A stretch of 64,000 nucleotides of DNA from Streptomyces sp. CHD11 (GCF_018638295.1 NZ_JABTTS010000011.1:62001-126000); one strand, 5' to 3'; shown: positions 31,301-39,893, counted from the stretch's first letter. Translations and numbers: made by a program. The notes: a model not told the origin generated them from the sequence alone.

Positions 31301-33555
31301 CCGGCCCCCACGGCCCCGCCCCGGCGGTCGACCACCAGATCCCGGAGGTGTACGCGCGCCAGCCCGTGCTGCGCCGGCTGGTGCCGCGACTGGTCGGCCT
31401 CGGCCGCGACCACCACCGCAGGGTCCCGCACCGCGAGTTCGCCGACGACCTGCCCGTGGTGCTGCTCAGCGGGCGGCACGGCACCGGCAAGAGCGCCATG
31501 CTGGACGACCTCGAGCAGGCCTACGCGCCCGGCACCGGCCCCTGGCCCGGCCCGCGCGTGCCGTTCGCCCGGATCAACTGCGCCGAGCTGCAGGAGCGGG
31601 CCGGCGTCGGACCGGAGACCTCCAACAACTCCCACGCGGTGGAGATGCTCGTCGAACTCGTCGCCCAGCTCTCCCGCCCCGTCGCCGGCTTCGGACGGCT
31701 GCGCTTCCCCCGCACCACCGCCGGACTGCTCGCCGTGGTGTCCGCCCGGCGCCCCGGCAACGACGGAGAACTGCGGGTGGCCGACCGTCACGCGGCCACC
31801 CTGATGGGTGTCCCGCCCGGCAATCACCCCCGCCCGACGTGGGACGCGCTCTTCCGCTCCGCACTGCCCGCGCCCCCCGACGGAGGCTCACCCGACCCCG
31901 CGTCGTTTCCCGAAGCAGCCGTGCGTGCCTTCCTCGGCGGACAGCGCCGCCGCCTCGCCGCCCGCCGGTCGGCGGCCTGGTACGAGACCTACCGCAGCGA
32001 GGCCGACAACCGGCTGCGCGGCCTTCCCCCGGGCGCCTCGGGACAGCCCCGGCCGGTACCGGCCGCCGAGCGCGCACCGTTCGTGGCCCGGCTGTGCCAG
32101 GAGTTCCATCAGGGCCGCGGCTTCCGGCGGGGTGTGGAGCGCATGCTGTCGGCGGCCTTCCTCGAGGACGTACGCTACGGCCCCTTCCGCCGCGCCAACC
32201 GGGCCCCGCGCCCGCTGGTACTTCTCGACAACGCGCACACCGACGCCGGGCGCGACTTCGTCGAACTGCTCCTGGAGGAGCGGGCCTCGCAGGGCGGCGC
32301 CCACGACGGAATCGTGGTGATCGCCACCGAACTGCACGGCGACGACAGTCCGGACCCCCGGGGCGACGCCCCCGACGGCGAGGACGCCCCCTACCCGGAG
32401 GCGGCGCGACGCTCCCTGCCCGGCATCGGTACCGACTCCGGCTGGACCCGCGAGTCCGCCGCGCCCTCCGCCGGAGTGCTGCTCCTGCCGCTGCCGCCGC
32501 TGGAGTGCGAGCACCTGGAGCGGATGCTCAGACGCGACGACCACGCCTCCTTCGACCCGTACATCGCCGGCGCCCTGCACGACCTCACCCGGGGCCATCC
32601 CATGGGGGCCCGCAGACTGTGCGAGGCGGTGGTGGACCGGGCCCGCACCGAGGAATGGGTGGCCGCCGGGGAACTGCTCGACCTGGTTCACCCCCAAGGC
32701 GCCGGCGAGTCCGTCGTCTGGCACCTGCTCGACACCCTCGTCGGCACGGAGAACCACGACGAACTGTGCCTGTTCTCCCTGGCCTGGGACCGGGAGGCCG
32801 CCGAGCGGCTGGCCGAGCGGTGGGTGCCCCGCCGGATCGGCGGACTGCCCGCGGCCGACGGCGCCGCCGACCGGCTGGAGCGGGAGCGGTGGTCGCGCGG
32901 ACCCGGCAGCCGCCCCTTCATCACGGACCGCTTCCTGCGCGCCCTGCTGGTCCACCAGATGCGCAGTGGACGCGGCGCCCGGGGCGTCGACTGGTCCGGC
33001 GCGCACGCCCTGCTCGCCGAGCACCACCGGCAGCGCGCCGACGGCCGGACGGGACGCGCCGCGCGCGACGAACGGGCCCGCTTCCTGTGGCACCGGCTGG
33101 CCGCGGGCGAGGCACAGGAGGTTGTCGACCGGCTGCACGCGGAGTTCCTCCGCCCGGACGGCGACGCGCTCGACTGGCTGCACGTCCTGCGTACCGTCGC
33201 CCATGCGCCACGCCCTCCGGGAGACGCCTGGTTCGCGCGGTGCCAGGAGGTCGCCCGGGGCAGCCGGGACCTGGTCCATCTGCGCGCCGACCCGGGCGCG
33301 GGTCTGGAGAAGCAGGCGGTCAACCGGCTGCTGCACGCCCTGTGGTACGCGGCGGACGAACTGGCCGAGGCGGACCGGTCCCTGGCCGACCGGATCGGAC
33401 AGGACCTGTCCTTCCTCTCCGCCCAGCACCTGACCGGCCGGGCGGTCCTCGCCCAGGCCGCCATCCGCTGGCCCCGCTCGGTCAGGAACGGCGCGGACTG
33501 GCCCCTGGACCACCGCTGGCAGAGCGGCCGGCCGGGCGCGGGAGCGGCACGGTGA
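31297..33555 (+). CDS. Large P-loop NTPase (STAND/AAA-like), second gene of the operon
   Basis: 752 residues. Walker A is GRHGTGKS at residues 59-66, and a Walker B-like LVLLDNAH lies near 306-313. The stretch between them is much longer than in ordinary AAA domains because of an insertion of about 180 residues (around 110-290) rich in Arg and Pro. The second half is helical with conserved aromatic and charged residues (EWVAAGELLDLVHPQGAGES, RARFLWHRLAAGEAQEVVDR), like the regulatory and repeat parts of STAND NTPases. No membrane segment. It lies between a small soluble protein and a membrane-anchored substrate-binding-protein fold, all with four-base overlaps, which suggests one signalling or transport-like complex. 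No nuclease or toxin domain visible. Confidence 0.8.
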   Translation: MTGPHGPAPAVDHQIPEVYARQPVLRRLVPRLVGLGRDHHRRVPHREFADDLPVVLLSGRHGTGKSAMLDDLEQAYAPGTGPWPGPRVPFARINCAELQERAGVGPETSNNSHAVEMLVELVAQLSRPVAGFGRLRFPRTTAGLLAVVSARRPGNDGELRVADRHAATLMGVPPGNHPRPTWDALFRSALPAPPDGGSPDPASFPEAAVRAFLGGQRRRLAARRSAAWYETYRSEADNRLRGLPPGASGQPRPVPAAERAPFVARLCQEFHQGRGFRRGVERMLSAAFLEDVRYGPFRRANRAPRPLVLLDNAHTDAGRDFVELLLEERASQGGAHDGIVVIATELHGDDSPDPRGDAPDGEDAPYPEAARRSLPGIGTDSGWTRESAAPSAGVLLLPLPPLECEHLERMLRRDDHASFDPYIAGALHDLTRGHPMGARRLCEAVVDRARTEEWVAAGELLDLVHPQGAGESVVWHLLDTLVGTENHDELCLFSLAWDREAAERLAERWVPRRIGGLPAADGAADRLERERWSRGPGSRPFITDRFLRALLVHQMRSGRGARGVDWSGAHALLAEHHRQRADGRTGRAARDERARFLWHRLAAGEAQEVVDRLHAEFLRPDGDALDWLHVLRTVAHAPRPPGDAWFARCQEVARGSRDLVHLRADPGAGLEKQAVNRLLHALWYAADELAEADRSLADRIGQDLSFLSAQHLTGRAVLAQAAIRWPRSVRNGADWPLDHRWQSGRPGAGAAR

Positions 33556-35195
33556 GGCCGCGGGACCGGCGGACCTGGGGCTGGCTGCCGGGACGCCTCC
33601 GCTTCCGGGTGCTCGGCCTGGTCGACGTGCTGGCCCTGTGGACGCTGGTCGCCGCGCTGACCACGGCCGGAGCGTGGTGGGGCCTGGACACCTACCGGCA
33701 GCACCGCGACTACTGCACCGCCGACCGGGAGCTGCGGCGGACCGGCCCCGGGCGGGAGTGCGTCGGCGTCACGCCGAAGGCGTACGGCTTCGCCCCTGAC
33801 CTCGCGGACGTACTCGGCCGGATCGGGTCCGAGAACCAGGCCGCGCGCGACTCGGGCAAGCCGGTGGTGAGTGTCGCCGTCGTCATGCCGTACACCTCGC
33901 GCGAGCCGGGCGCGGCCATGTCGAAGGAGCTGATCCGGCACTCCCTCCAGGGCGCCTACATCGCGCAGCACGCCCACAACCACGGCCCCGCCACCGGCGA
34001 CACCGCCGTCCAACTGCTCTTCGCCAACGTCGGCGAGGACCTGAGCCACTGGCTTCCCGTGACGGACGCCCTGGCCGCGCGGCGCGGCGGTGAGGCCCCG
34101 GTCGTCGCCGCCATCGGCTTCCCCAACAGCGACGACGCCACGCTCGCCGCCGTCCGTGACGGCCTGGGCATGGCGCGGATCCCGGCCGTCAGCGCCGCGC
34201 TCAGCTCCCGCGACATGGAGCACCCCTACCTGTTCAAGGTCTCGCCCTCCACCGACCAGTTCGTCGACGCGCTCCAGCGCTACGTGAGCGCGAACCGGGT
34301 GGACCGGAAGAACACGTTCATGATCGCCGACGACCGGGACGACAACTACGTGGCCAATCTGCGCCGCGTCTTCCGCCGGGAGTTCGGCGCCCGCTACGGC
34401 ATCACCCCCGACGAGGTGGAGCGGCGCACCGAGACCTACCAGGGCATCAAGGGGCCCGCCCGCGGCACCCCGCAGATCTTCCGGCGGGCGGTGTCCGCGA
34501 TGTGCGCGGTCGACGCCCGCACCGTGTTCCTGGCCGGCCGCGACGCGGATCTGCCGCCCTTCCTGGAGACCATCGACCGCACCAGTTCCTGCGAGCGCGC
34601 CCCGGACGGCGAACCGCTGCGCATCCTGCGCGTGAGCACCGGCCGCGACCCCGTCACCGAGACCGCCGAGATGCGCCGGATCGCCGCACGCAACAACATC
34701 GAGATCGTCACCGCCGCCGCCGTGGACGCACCCCGCTGGCGGGCCGCCGCCGACGGCGACGACCAGGTGCCGAAGGCCTTCTCCCGCTTCACCGGCTCCT
34801 ACGACAGCTTCTTCCCCGAGGAGGATCCCGACGCCCTCAGCGACGGCTACGCGGTCATGTACCACGACGCGCTCACCGCCGTGGGCACCGCCGTGGCGGC
34901 GGCCCGGGACAGCGACATCGACGCCGTGACCCACAACGACGTCTACGACGAACTGCGCCGCGGCAGTCCTCTCGAGCACTGCGCCGCAGGCTGCGTACCG
35001 GGCGCGAGCGGGGTCTTCACGTTCGCCGACGAGAGCTTCGGCGCGGCGGGGGACGCCGGGACGGAGCGCGCGGCGGGCCTGTGGCCGGTCTGCAAGCCGG
35101 TTCCCGTGGTGACCTTCCCGGAGGAACGCCATGACAGGTCACCGCTCTACCGCACCTACCAGGAACCGGGGGAGAACACCTGCCCGCCGCCCTGA
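33552..35195 (+). CDS. Membrane-anchored type I periplasmic-binding-fold protein, third gene of the operon
   Basis: 547 residues. A basic start (VRPRDRRTWGWLPGRLRFRV) is followed by one membrane helix at about 20-45. Then an external domain has the two-lobed Leu/Ile/Val-binding-protein fold. VVSVAVVMPYTSREPGAAMS and IRHSLQGAYIAQHAHN form the first lobe, VVAAIGFPNSDDATLAAVRD and IPAVSAALSSRDMEHPYLFK are typical hinge segments, and AVMYHDALTAVGTAVAAARD lies in the second lobe. Cysteines in the stalk (DYCTADRE, GRECVG) and end (HCAAGCVPG, VCKP, ENTCPPP) probably form disulfides. No permease or transporter ATPase is encoded, so it looks like a receptor rather than a transporter part. GTGA overlap with the NTPase gene. 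Confidence 0.83.
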   Translation: MRPRDRRTWGWLPGRLRFRVLGLVDVLALWTLVAALTTAGAWWGLDTYRQHRDYCTADRELRRTGPGRECVGVTPKAYGFAPDLADVLGRIGSENQAARDSGKPVVSVAVVMPYTSREPGAAMSKELIRHSLQGAYIAQHAHNHGPATGDTAVQLLFANVGEDLSHWLPVTDALAARRGGEAPVVAAIGFPNSDDATLAAVRDGLGMARIPAVSAALSSRDMEHPYLFKVSPSTDQFVDALQRYVSANRVDRKNTFMIADDRDDNYVANLRRVFRREFGARYGITPDEVERRTETYQGIKGPARGTPQIFRRAVSAMCAVDARTVFLAGRDADLPPFLETIDRTSSCERAPDGEPLRILRVSTGRDPVTETAEMRRIAARNNIEIVTAAAVDAPRWRAAADGDDQVPKAFSRFTGSYDSFFPEEDPDALSDGYAVMYHDALTAVGTAVAAARDSDIDAVTHNDVYDELRRGSPLEHCAAGCVPGASGVFTFADESFGAAGDAGTERAAGLWPVCKPVPVVTFPEERHDRSPLYRTYQEPGENTCPPP

Positions 35196-35535
35196 GCGGG
35201 AGGCCGTCGAGGCTCGGCGACATGCCCGTGAGGCGGCGGCCGGCCGGCCGGATCGTGCTCGGCACCGAGGACCGCGTGCCCTGGCGCGACGGCCGATCCC
35301 CGGCCGTTGACCCGGGTGAGCAGACCGTGCGCGGGCGTCGGGAACGGCCGCCCGTCGCGCGGGCCGCCCGGGTGATCGCCCCTGCGAGGCGGGGGCCCGG
35401 GGCCCCACCTCGCCGGTTCCCAGACGGGGCGCAGTGCCGCCGGGTCGGTTAGGGTCGCCTCGTGGCGGCGAACCCGGTTCGCTCGCGGGGTGATCTGGGA
35501 AAGAAGTGCAGGTCAGGAAGGTAGCTGGGGGCACT
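35196..35535. other. Region between the receptor operon and the ureide genes
   Basis: 340 bases. A hairpin with arms GCGAGG...CCTCGC and an inner GGGG...CCCC stem (35384-35413) probably ends the upstream operon. TAGGGT near 35449-35454 is a good -10 candidate for the next gene, giving a leader of about 75 bases. No open frame here looks real. Confidence 0.5.
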
Positions 35536-35787
35536 GTGCGTTTGAGAGTGGAGTTCACGACCGAGCCCTTCGACCTCGACGAGGCGCCCGCGCACGCCGT
35601 GGTGGCCCGGGAGGTCGTCGAGGCGGCGGACCTGGACGCGGTGGACGTCGGGCCGTTCGGCAACACCGCCGAGGGCGGTGCCGACGCGGTGCTCACCGCC
35701 GTGGACGCGCTGCTGCGCCGGAGCCTGACGGCCGGCGCCACCCGTGTCTCGCTCCAGATCAACGTGGTCGAGGAGGAGCGCCGGTGA
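35536..35787 (+). CDS. Thiamine-binding (DUF77/MTH1187)-like small protein
   Basis: 83 residues. The layout resembles the thiamine-binding DUF77 fold: an edge strand (VRLRVEFTTEPFDLDEAP), a helix, a strand DAVDVGPFGNTAEGGADAVL, and a closing helix-strand AGATRVSLQINVVEEE. The segment GPFGNTAEGGADAVLTAVDA corresponds to the family's ligand-site region. Such proteins bind thiamine or a related pyrimidine and often accompany uptake or amidohydrolase genes. The GTG start is chosen because a run of Gs lies five bases upstream; the frame is open a little further. Its stop overlaps the GTG of the helix-turn-helix gene. The assignment is by pattern only. Confidence 0.55.
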   Translation: MRLRVEFTTEPFDLDEAPAHAVVAREVVEAADLDAVDVGPFGNTAEGGADAVLTAVDALLRRSLTAGATRVSLQINVVEEERR

Positions 35788-36152
35788 CCGGTACCGGTGA
35801 GGAGGCGTTCATCGCGGCGGTGAAACCCCTGGTCGACGCGATGGGCGGCGAACTCCTCCCGCCGGACGAGGCCGGGGCCGACGACGTCGTGCTCTCCTGG
35901 GAGGGAGCCGCCGCCGTCGCCGTACGCCTGCCGCAGCTCGCGGACTCCCTCGACCACATTCTCGCGGCCCTGGAACGCCGCAAGGGCATGCCGCTGGCGG
36001 ATCTGGACCGCAGGGCGAAGCAGGAGGTCGTGCGCGGCCTGGAGGCACGCGGCGCCTTCGCCGTACGGCATGGCGTGGAGACCGTGGCGGGCGCGCTCGG
36101 GGTGAGCCGCTTCACCGTCTACAACTACCTCAACCGCGAGAAGGGCGCCTGA
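35784..36152 (+). CDS. Helix-turn-helix protein coupled to the thiamine-binding-like gene
   Basis: 122 residues. An N-terminal alpha/beta part (AFIAAVKPLVDAMGGELLPP, VLSWEGAAAVAVRLPQL) is followed by a helical linker DHILAALERRKGMPLADLDR. The C-terminal helix-turn-helix is of the Fis/PucR kind, VETVAGALGVSRFTVYNYLN (residues about 97-116). A sensory domain fused to a Fis-like DNA-binding end suggests a small regulator. Its GTGA overlap with the upstream gene implies that the thiamine-binding-like protein and this regulator act together. It is followed after about 215 bases by the OHCU decarboxylase operon, making ureide genes its likely target. Confidence 0.68.
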   Translation: MTGTGEEAFIAAVKPLVDAMGGELLPPDEAGADDVVLSWEGAAAVAVRLPQLADSLDHILAALERRKGMPLADLDRRAKQEVVRGLEARGAFAVRHGVETVAGALGVSRFTVYNYLNREKGA

Positions 36153-36276
36153 CCCCGCGGGGCCGGCGGGCAGGGCCGGCGGGAACGCTTTCCGGTCGCC
36201 CGGGGGCGGCCCGTCCGACGAGCCGTCCGGTGATCCCCGCCGGAACAGTGGCTCTCCTTCCACGCCGCCAGAATAT

Positions 36277-36316
36277 TCAACAAACTGTTGACGCGCCGTC
36301 CGTGACGGCGTTCACT
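36277..36316 (+). promoter_or_regulatory. Candidate promoter and operator of the urate-degradation operon
   Basis: A perfect inverted repeat TCAACA-AAC-TGTTGA (36277-36291) overlaps a -35 element TTGACG (36288-36293). After 17 bases a weak -10 TTCACT (36311-36316) follows. A protein bound to the repeat would block polymerase. The transcription start would be near 36323, about 45 bases before the GTG of the decarboxylase gene. Bases are seen directly; control by an IclR-type (AllR-like) repressor is inference. Confidence 0.55.
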
Positions 36317-36367
36317 GTCGGCACGCCCGTTCGCAGCACACGGCCGCTCACGGCCACGGAGGCTCAC

Positions 36368-36883
36368 GTGACGTCGACACCCACGCCGCCGGGCCTGGCC
36401 CGGTTCAACGCCCTGGAGGAGCCCGCGGCACTCGCCGCGCTCCACGAGGTCTGCGCGGCCCCCGGCTGGGCCCGGCGCCTGCTCACCGCCCGCCCCTGCG
36501 CCACCACCGACGCCCTGTACGCCGCCAGTGACGCCGCCATGGCGGAACTGACCACGGCGGATCTGGAGAAGGCGATGGCCGGGCACCCGCCGATAGGCCG
36601 CCCCGGGCCAGGGGACCCGGCCTCCGCGCGGGAGCAGAGCGGGATGGCCGGCGCCCCGGACGCGCTCAGGGCCGAGATGCTCGAGCTGAACCTGGCCTAC
36701 CAGGAGAGGTTCGGCCATGTCTTCCTCATCTGCGCCACCGGCCGGACCGGCGAGCAGATGCGCGACGCTGCGAGGGAGCGGCTCGGCAACACGCCGGAGC
36801 GGGAGCGGGAGATCGTCCGCGCCGAACTGGGGAAGATCAACCGTATCCGGCTGTCCCGCCTCGTCGAAGCCGCGGAGGACTGA
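36368..36883 (+). CDS. uraD: 2-oxo-4-hydroxy-4-carboxy-5-ureidoimidazoline (OHCU) decarboxylase
   Basis: 171 residues. The family signature HPPIG (usually HPRIG/HPDLR-like) is in EKAMAGHPPIGRPG near residue 70. Flanking helices match: LARFNALEEPAALAALHEVC at the start, ELNLAYQERFGHVFLICATG (substrate loop with the conserved F-V-G/I-C region) near 105, and REIVRAELGKINRIRLSRLV at the end. The catalytic His is the first residue of HPPIG. It converts OHCU to S-allantoin, the last step from urate. The GTG start has GGAGG at five bases. It is followed closely by HIU hydrolase and uricase, giving the complete urate-to-allantoin set in one operon. Confidence 0.93.
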   Translation: MTSTPTPPGLARFNALEEPAALAALHEVCAAPGWARRLLTARPCATTDALYAASDAAMAELTTADLEKAMAGHPPIGRPGPGDPASAREQSGMAGAPDALRAEMLELNLAYQERFGHVFLICATGRTGEQMRDAARERLGNTPEREREIVRAELGKINRIRLSRLVEAAED

Positions 36884-36888
36884 CGCAC

Positions 36889-37296
36889 ATGAGCACCGAC
36901 ACCACCGCCTCCGTGTCCACGCACATCCTGGACACCAGCGCCGGCCGCCCCGCCAGGGGTGTAGCCGTCCGCCTCGCCGCCCGTCCGGGCCGGGACGCGG
37001 ACTGGCGGGCGCTCGGCGGCTCGGCGACCGACGCGGACGGGCGGTGCGAGGACCTGCCGGCCCTGCCGGAGGGAACCACCCACGTACGGCTCGCCTTCGA
37101 GGTGGAGCCGTACTTCGAGGAGAAGGACGCGAAGAGGCGAGCCGAGGCACAGCAGGACGCCCCCGCGCACCGGGACAGCGGCGCAGCGGTGTTCTTCCCG
37201 GAGGTGACGGTCACGTTCGCCGTCCTACCGGGCGAGCACTACCACGTACCGCTGCTGCTCAACCCGTTCGGCTACTCCGTTTACCGAGGGAGCTAG
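36889..37296 (+). CDS. uraH: 5-hydroxyisourate hydrolase (transthyretin-like)
   Basis: 135 residues. The transthyretin-related fold shows its three diagnostic spots: SVSTHILDTSAGRPARGVAV at the N-terminus (catalytic His), the central VRLAFEVEPYF, and the C-terminal tetrapeptide YRGS. It opens the ring of 5-hydroxyisourate to OHCU in the cytoplasm. A small insertion (EEKDAKRRAEAQQDAPAH, around residues 65-85) is longer than in the E. coli protein. It lies five bases after uraD, and uricase follows six bases later, so all three enzymes that handle the unstable intermediates are made together. Confidence 0.95.
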   Translation: MSTDTTASVSTHILDTSAGRPARGVAVRLAARPGRDADWRALGGSATDADGRCEDLPALPEGTTHVRLAFEVEPYFEEKDAKRRAEAQQDAPAHRDSGAAVFFPEVTVTFAVLPGEHYHVPLLLNPFGYSVYRGS

Positions 37297-37302
37297 CACA
37301 CC

Positions 37303-38208
37303 ATGCCCACGATCCTGGGACAGAACCAGTACGGCAAGGCCGAGAACCGGGTCGTCAAGATCACGCGGGACGGCGCCACCCACCACATCAAGGACCTGAA
37401 CGTCTCCGTCGCCCTCTCCGGTGACATGGAGGAGGTCCACTACTCCGGATCGAACGCCAACGTCCTGCCGACCGACACCACCAAGAACACGGTGTACGCG
37501 TTCGCCAGGGAGCACGGCATCGAGTCCGCCGAACAGTTCGGCATCCACCTCGCCCGCCACTTCGTCACCTCGCAGGACGCCATCCACCGGGCGCGCATCC
37601 GCGTCGAGGAGTACGCCTGGGAGCGGATCGAGGCGGCCGGAAAGGGCGAGCACTCCTTCGTCCGCACGGGCCAGGAGACCCGCCTGGCCCAGATCACCTA
37701 CGACGGTGAGACATGGGAGGTCGTCTCCGGCCTGAAGGACCTGACGGTGCTGAACTCCACCGACTCCGAGTTCTGGGGCTACGTCAAGGACAAGTACACG
37801 ACGCTCAAGGAGGCCTACGACCGTGTCCTCGCCACCTCGGTCTCCGCCCGCTGGCGGTTCAACTGGACCGGCGACGCGGAGCTGATGCCCGATTGGGAGA
37901 CGTCCTACGGGGAGGTCAGGAAGCACCTGCTGCGGGCCTTCGCCGAGACCTACTCCCTCTCACTGCAGCAGACGCTCTATCAGATGGGCACGCGGATCAT
38001 CGACCGGCGCGATGAGATAGACGAGGTGCGCTTCTCCCTCCCCAACAGCCACCACTTCCTGGTGGACCTGGAGCCGTTCGGGCTGAAGAACGACACCGCC
38101 GACGGCGCCGTGTACATCGCCGCCGACCGCCCGTACGGCCTGATCGAGGGCACCGTGCTGCGGGACGGCTGCGAGGCGCGGATCCCGGTGGACCTCAGCA
38201 ACGTCTGA
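37303..38208 (+). CDS. pucL: Urate oxidase (uricase)
   Basis: 301 residues, normal for the cofactor-free enzyme, made of two T-fold domains. The catalytic Thr-Lys region is seen as NVLPTDTTKNTVYAFARE near residues 50-67 and KAENRVVKI near the N-terminus. The second repeat has FSLPNSHHFLVDLEPFGLKN near 240-258 with the active-site histidine. It oxidises urate with O2 to 5-hydroxyisourate and hydrogen peroxide. In this family the enzyme is a homotetramer in the cytoplasm. It is third in the uraD-uraH-uricase operon and is followed 118 bases later by the amidohydrolase gene on the same strand. Confidence 0.96.
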   Translation: MPTILGQNQYGKAENRVVKITRDGATHHIKDLNVSVALSGDMEEVHYSGSNANVLPTDTTKNTVYAFAREHGIESAEQFGIHLARHFVTSQDAIHRARIRVEEYAWERIEAAGKGEHSFVRTGQETRLAQITYDGETWEVVSGLKDLTVLNSTDSEFWGYVKDKYTTLKEAYDRVLATSVSARWRFNWTGDAELMPDWETSYGEVRKHLLRAFAETYSLSLQQTLYQMGTRIIDRRDEIDEVRFSLPNSHHFLVDLEPFGLKNDTADGAVYIAADRPYGLIEGTVLRDGCEARIPVDLSNV

Positions 38209-38326
38209 CCGCACCGCATTTCGGCGCCCGTGACCGGGGAACACAGACGTCACACCGCCCCGGTCACGGCACTCAGACTCCCAGGGTCCCGCCGTGCCCT
38301 CTCCCCGCAAGCGAAAAGGACGGACC

Positions 38327-39706
38327 ATGGCAGCGGACCGGCGCACCGTCATCGAGAACTGCGCGATCGCCACCGTCGACGCGAAGGACACCGAGTACGC
38401 CTCCGGTCACCTCGTGCTCGCCGGCGACCGCGTCGAATCACTCGGCACCGGAACGGCCCCCGAGGGGCTCGAGAACGTCGTGCGCCGGATCGACGCCACC
38501 GGGCACCTGGTGACCCCCGGCCTGGTCAACACCCACCACCACTTCTACCAGTGGATCACCCGGGGCCTGGCCACCGACCACAACCTCTTCGACTGGCTCG
38601 TCGCCCTCTACCCGACCTGGGCGCGCATCGACGAGCCGATGGTGCGCGCTGCGGCCGAGGGCTCGCTCGCCATGATGGCCCGCGGCGGTGTGACCACCGC
38701 CATGGACCACCACTACGTCTTTCCCAGGGGTTCCGGCGACCTGTCCGGCGCGATCATCGGCGCCGCCCGGGACATGGGCGTCCGCTTCACCCTCGCCCGC
38801 GGCTCCATGGACCGGGGCGAGAAGGACGGCGGACTGCCCCCGGACTTCGCCGTCGAGACCCTCGACGACGCGCTCGCCGCCACCGAGGAGACGGTACGCC
38901 GGCACCATGACACCTCCTTCGGCGCCATGACCCGGGTCGCCGTCGCCCCCTGCTCACCCTTCTCCGTATCCACCGAACTGATGCGCCAGGGAGCCCAGCT
39001 GGCCCGGCGTCTCGGCGTGCGGCTGCACACCCACGGCTCGGAGACCGTGGAGGAGGAGAAGTTCTGCCACCAACTGTTCGGCATGGGCCCGACCGACTAC
39101 TTCGAGTCCACCGGCTGGCTCGGCGGGGACGTGTGGATGGCGCACTGCGTCCATATGAACGACTCCGACATCGCCGCCTTCGCCCGTACCGGGACCGGCG
39201 TCGCCCACTGCCCGTCCTCCAACGCCCGTCTCGCCGCCGGTATCGCCCGCGTCCCCGACATGCTCGCGGCCGGCGTCCCGGTCGGCCTCGGCGTGGACGG
39301 CACGGCCTCCAACGAGTCCGGCGAACTCCACACCGAACTGCGCAACGCCCTGCTGGTCAACCGGCTCGGCGCCCACCGCGAGGCCGCCCTGAACGCCCGG
39401 CAGGCGCTGCGGCTCGGCACCTACGGCGGGGCCCAGGTGCTGGGCCGGGCGGGCGAGATCGGTTCCCTGGAGCCCGGCAAGCTCGCCGACCTGGTGCTGT
39501 GGCGGATGGACACCCTCGCGCACGCCTCCATCGCCGACCCGGTGACCGCGCTGGTCCTCGGCGCGCCGGCCCCGGTCACCGCGTCCTTCGTGAACGGCCG
39601 CCAGATCGTGGAGAACGGCCGGCTGCTCACGGCCGACGAGGACGAGATCGCCCGCTCGACCCGCGCGCAGGCGCGGCGGCTGGCCACGATCGCCGCGAAG
39701 GGCTGA
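38327..39706 (+). CDS. 8-oxoguanine deaminase-like amidohydrolase
   Basis: 459 residues, amidohydrolase superfamily. Metal ligands are visible: HHHFYQW (in VNTHHHFYQWITRG near 67), a second His in RLHTHGSETVEEEK near 245, HCVHMNDSDI near 283, and the Asp in GLGVDGTASNESGELHTELR near 330. The first motif and the segment DWLVALYPTWA match 8-oxoguanine deaminases of the Pseudomonas Pa0142 type more than guanine deaminase or AtzB/TrzN chlorohydrolases. Product would be urate-type (8-oxoxanthine), feeding uricase directly; this fits the gene just upstream. AAGGA lies about eight bases before the ATG. Substrate is inferred from the motif and context. Confidence 0.85.
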   Translation: MAADRRTVIENCAIATVDAKDTEYASGHLVLAGDRVESLGTGTAPEGLENVVRRIDATGHLVTPGLVNTHHHFYQWITRGLATDHNLFDWLVALYPTWARIDEPMVRAAAEGSLAMMARGGVTTAMDHHYVFPRGSGDLSGAIIGAARDMGVRFTLARGSMDRGEKDGGLPPDFAVETLDDALAATEETVRRHHDTSFGAMTRVAVAPCSPFSVSTELMRQGAQLARRLGVRLHTHGSETVEEEKFCHQLFGMGPTDYFESTGWLGGDVWMAHCVHMNDSDIAAFARTGTGVAHCPSSNARLAAGIARVPDMLAAGVPVGLGVDGTASNESGELHTELRNALLVNRLGAHREAALNARQALRLGTYGGAQVLGRAGEIGSLEPGKLADLVLWRMDTLAHASIADPVTALVLGAPAPVTASFVNGRQIVENGRLLTADEDEIARSTRAQARRLATIAAKG

Positions 39707-39719
39707 GCCCCCGTTGACC

Positions 39720-39834
39720 CTCCGGCCGGGCAGGACGGCTCCCGGCCGGAGACCGTGGACCCCGCCCGGGGCCACACAGCGGCCGTCTCCGGGGGCCACG
39801 CGCGACAGCGCGCCCCGGAGACGGAACCGCCGTC
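39720..39834. terminator. Tandem terminators between convergent genes
   Basis: Hairpin 1 has arms CTCCGGCCGGG (39720-39730) and CCCGGCCGGAG (39741-39751). Hairpin 2 has arms CCGTCTCCGGGG (39783-39794) and CCCCGGAGACGG (39823-39834). Both are perfect and stand between the amidohydrolase and the convergent esterase gene. Confidence 0.8.
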
Positions 39835-39893
39835 ACCGCGCCCGACGGCAACGACCCCACCGCTCGGAGCACGTGCCCGCGGACGCGCCGTAT

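Noticed and set aside
38327..39706. Guanine deaminase or atrazine chlorohydrolase as identity of the amidohydrolase
   Set aside because: The HHHFYQW and ALYPTWA motifs and the place beside uricase fit 8-oxoguanine deaminase better.
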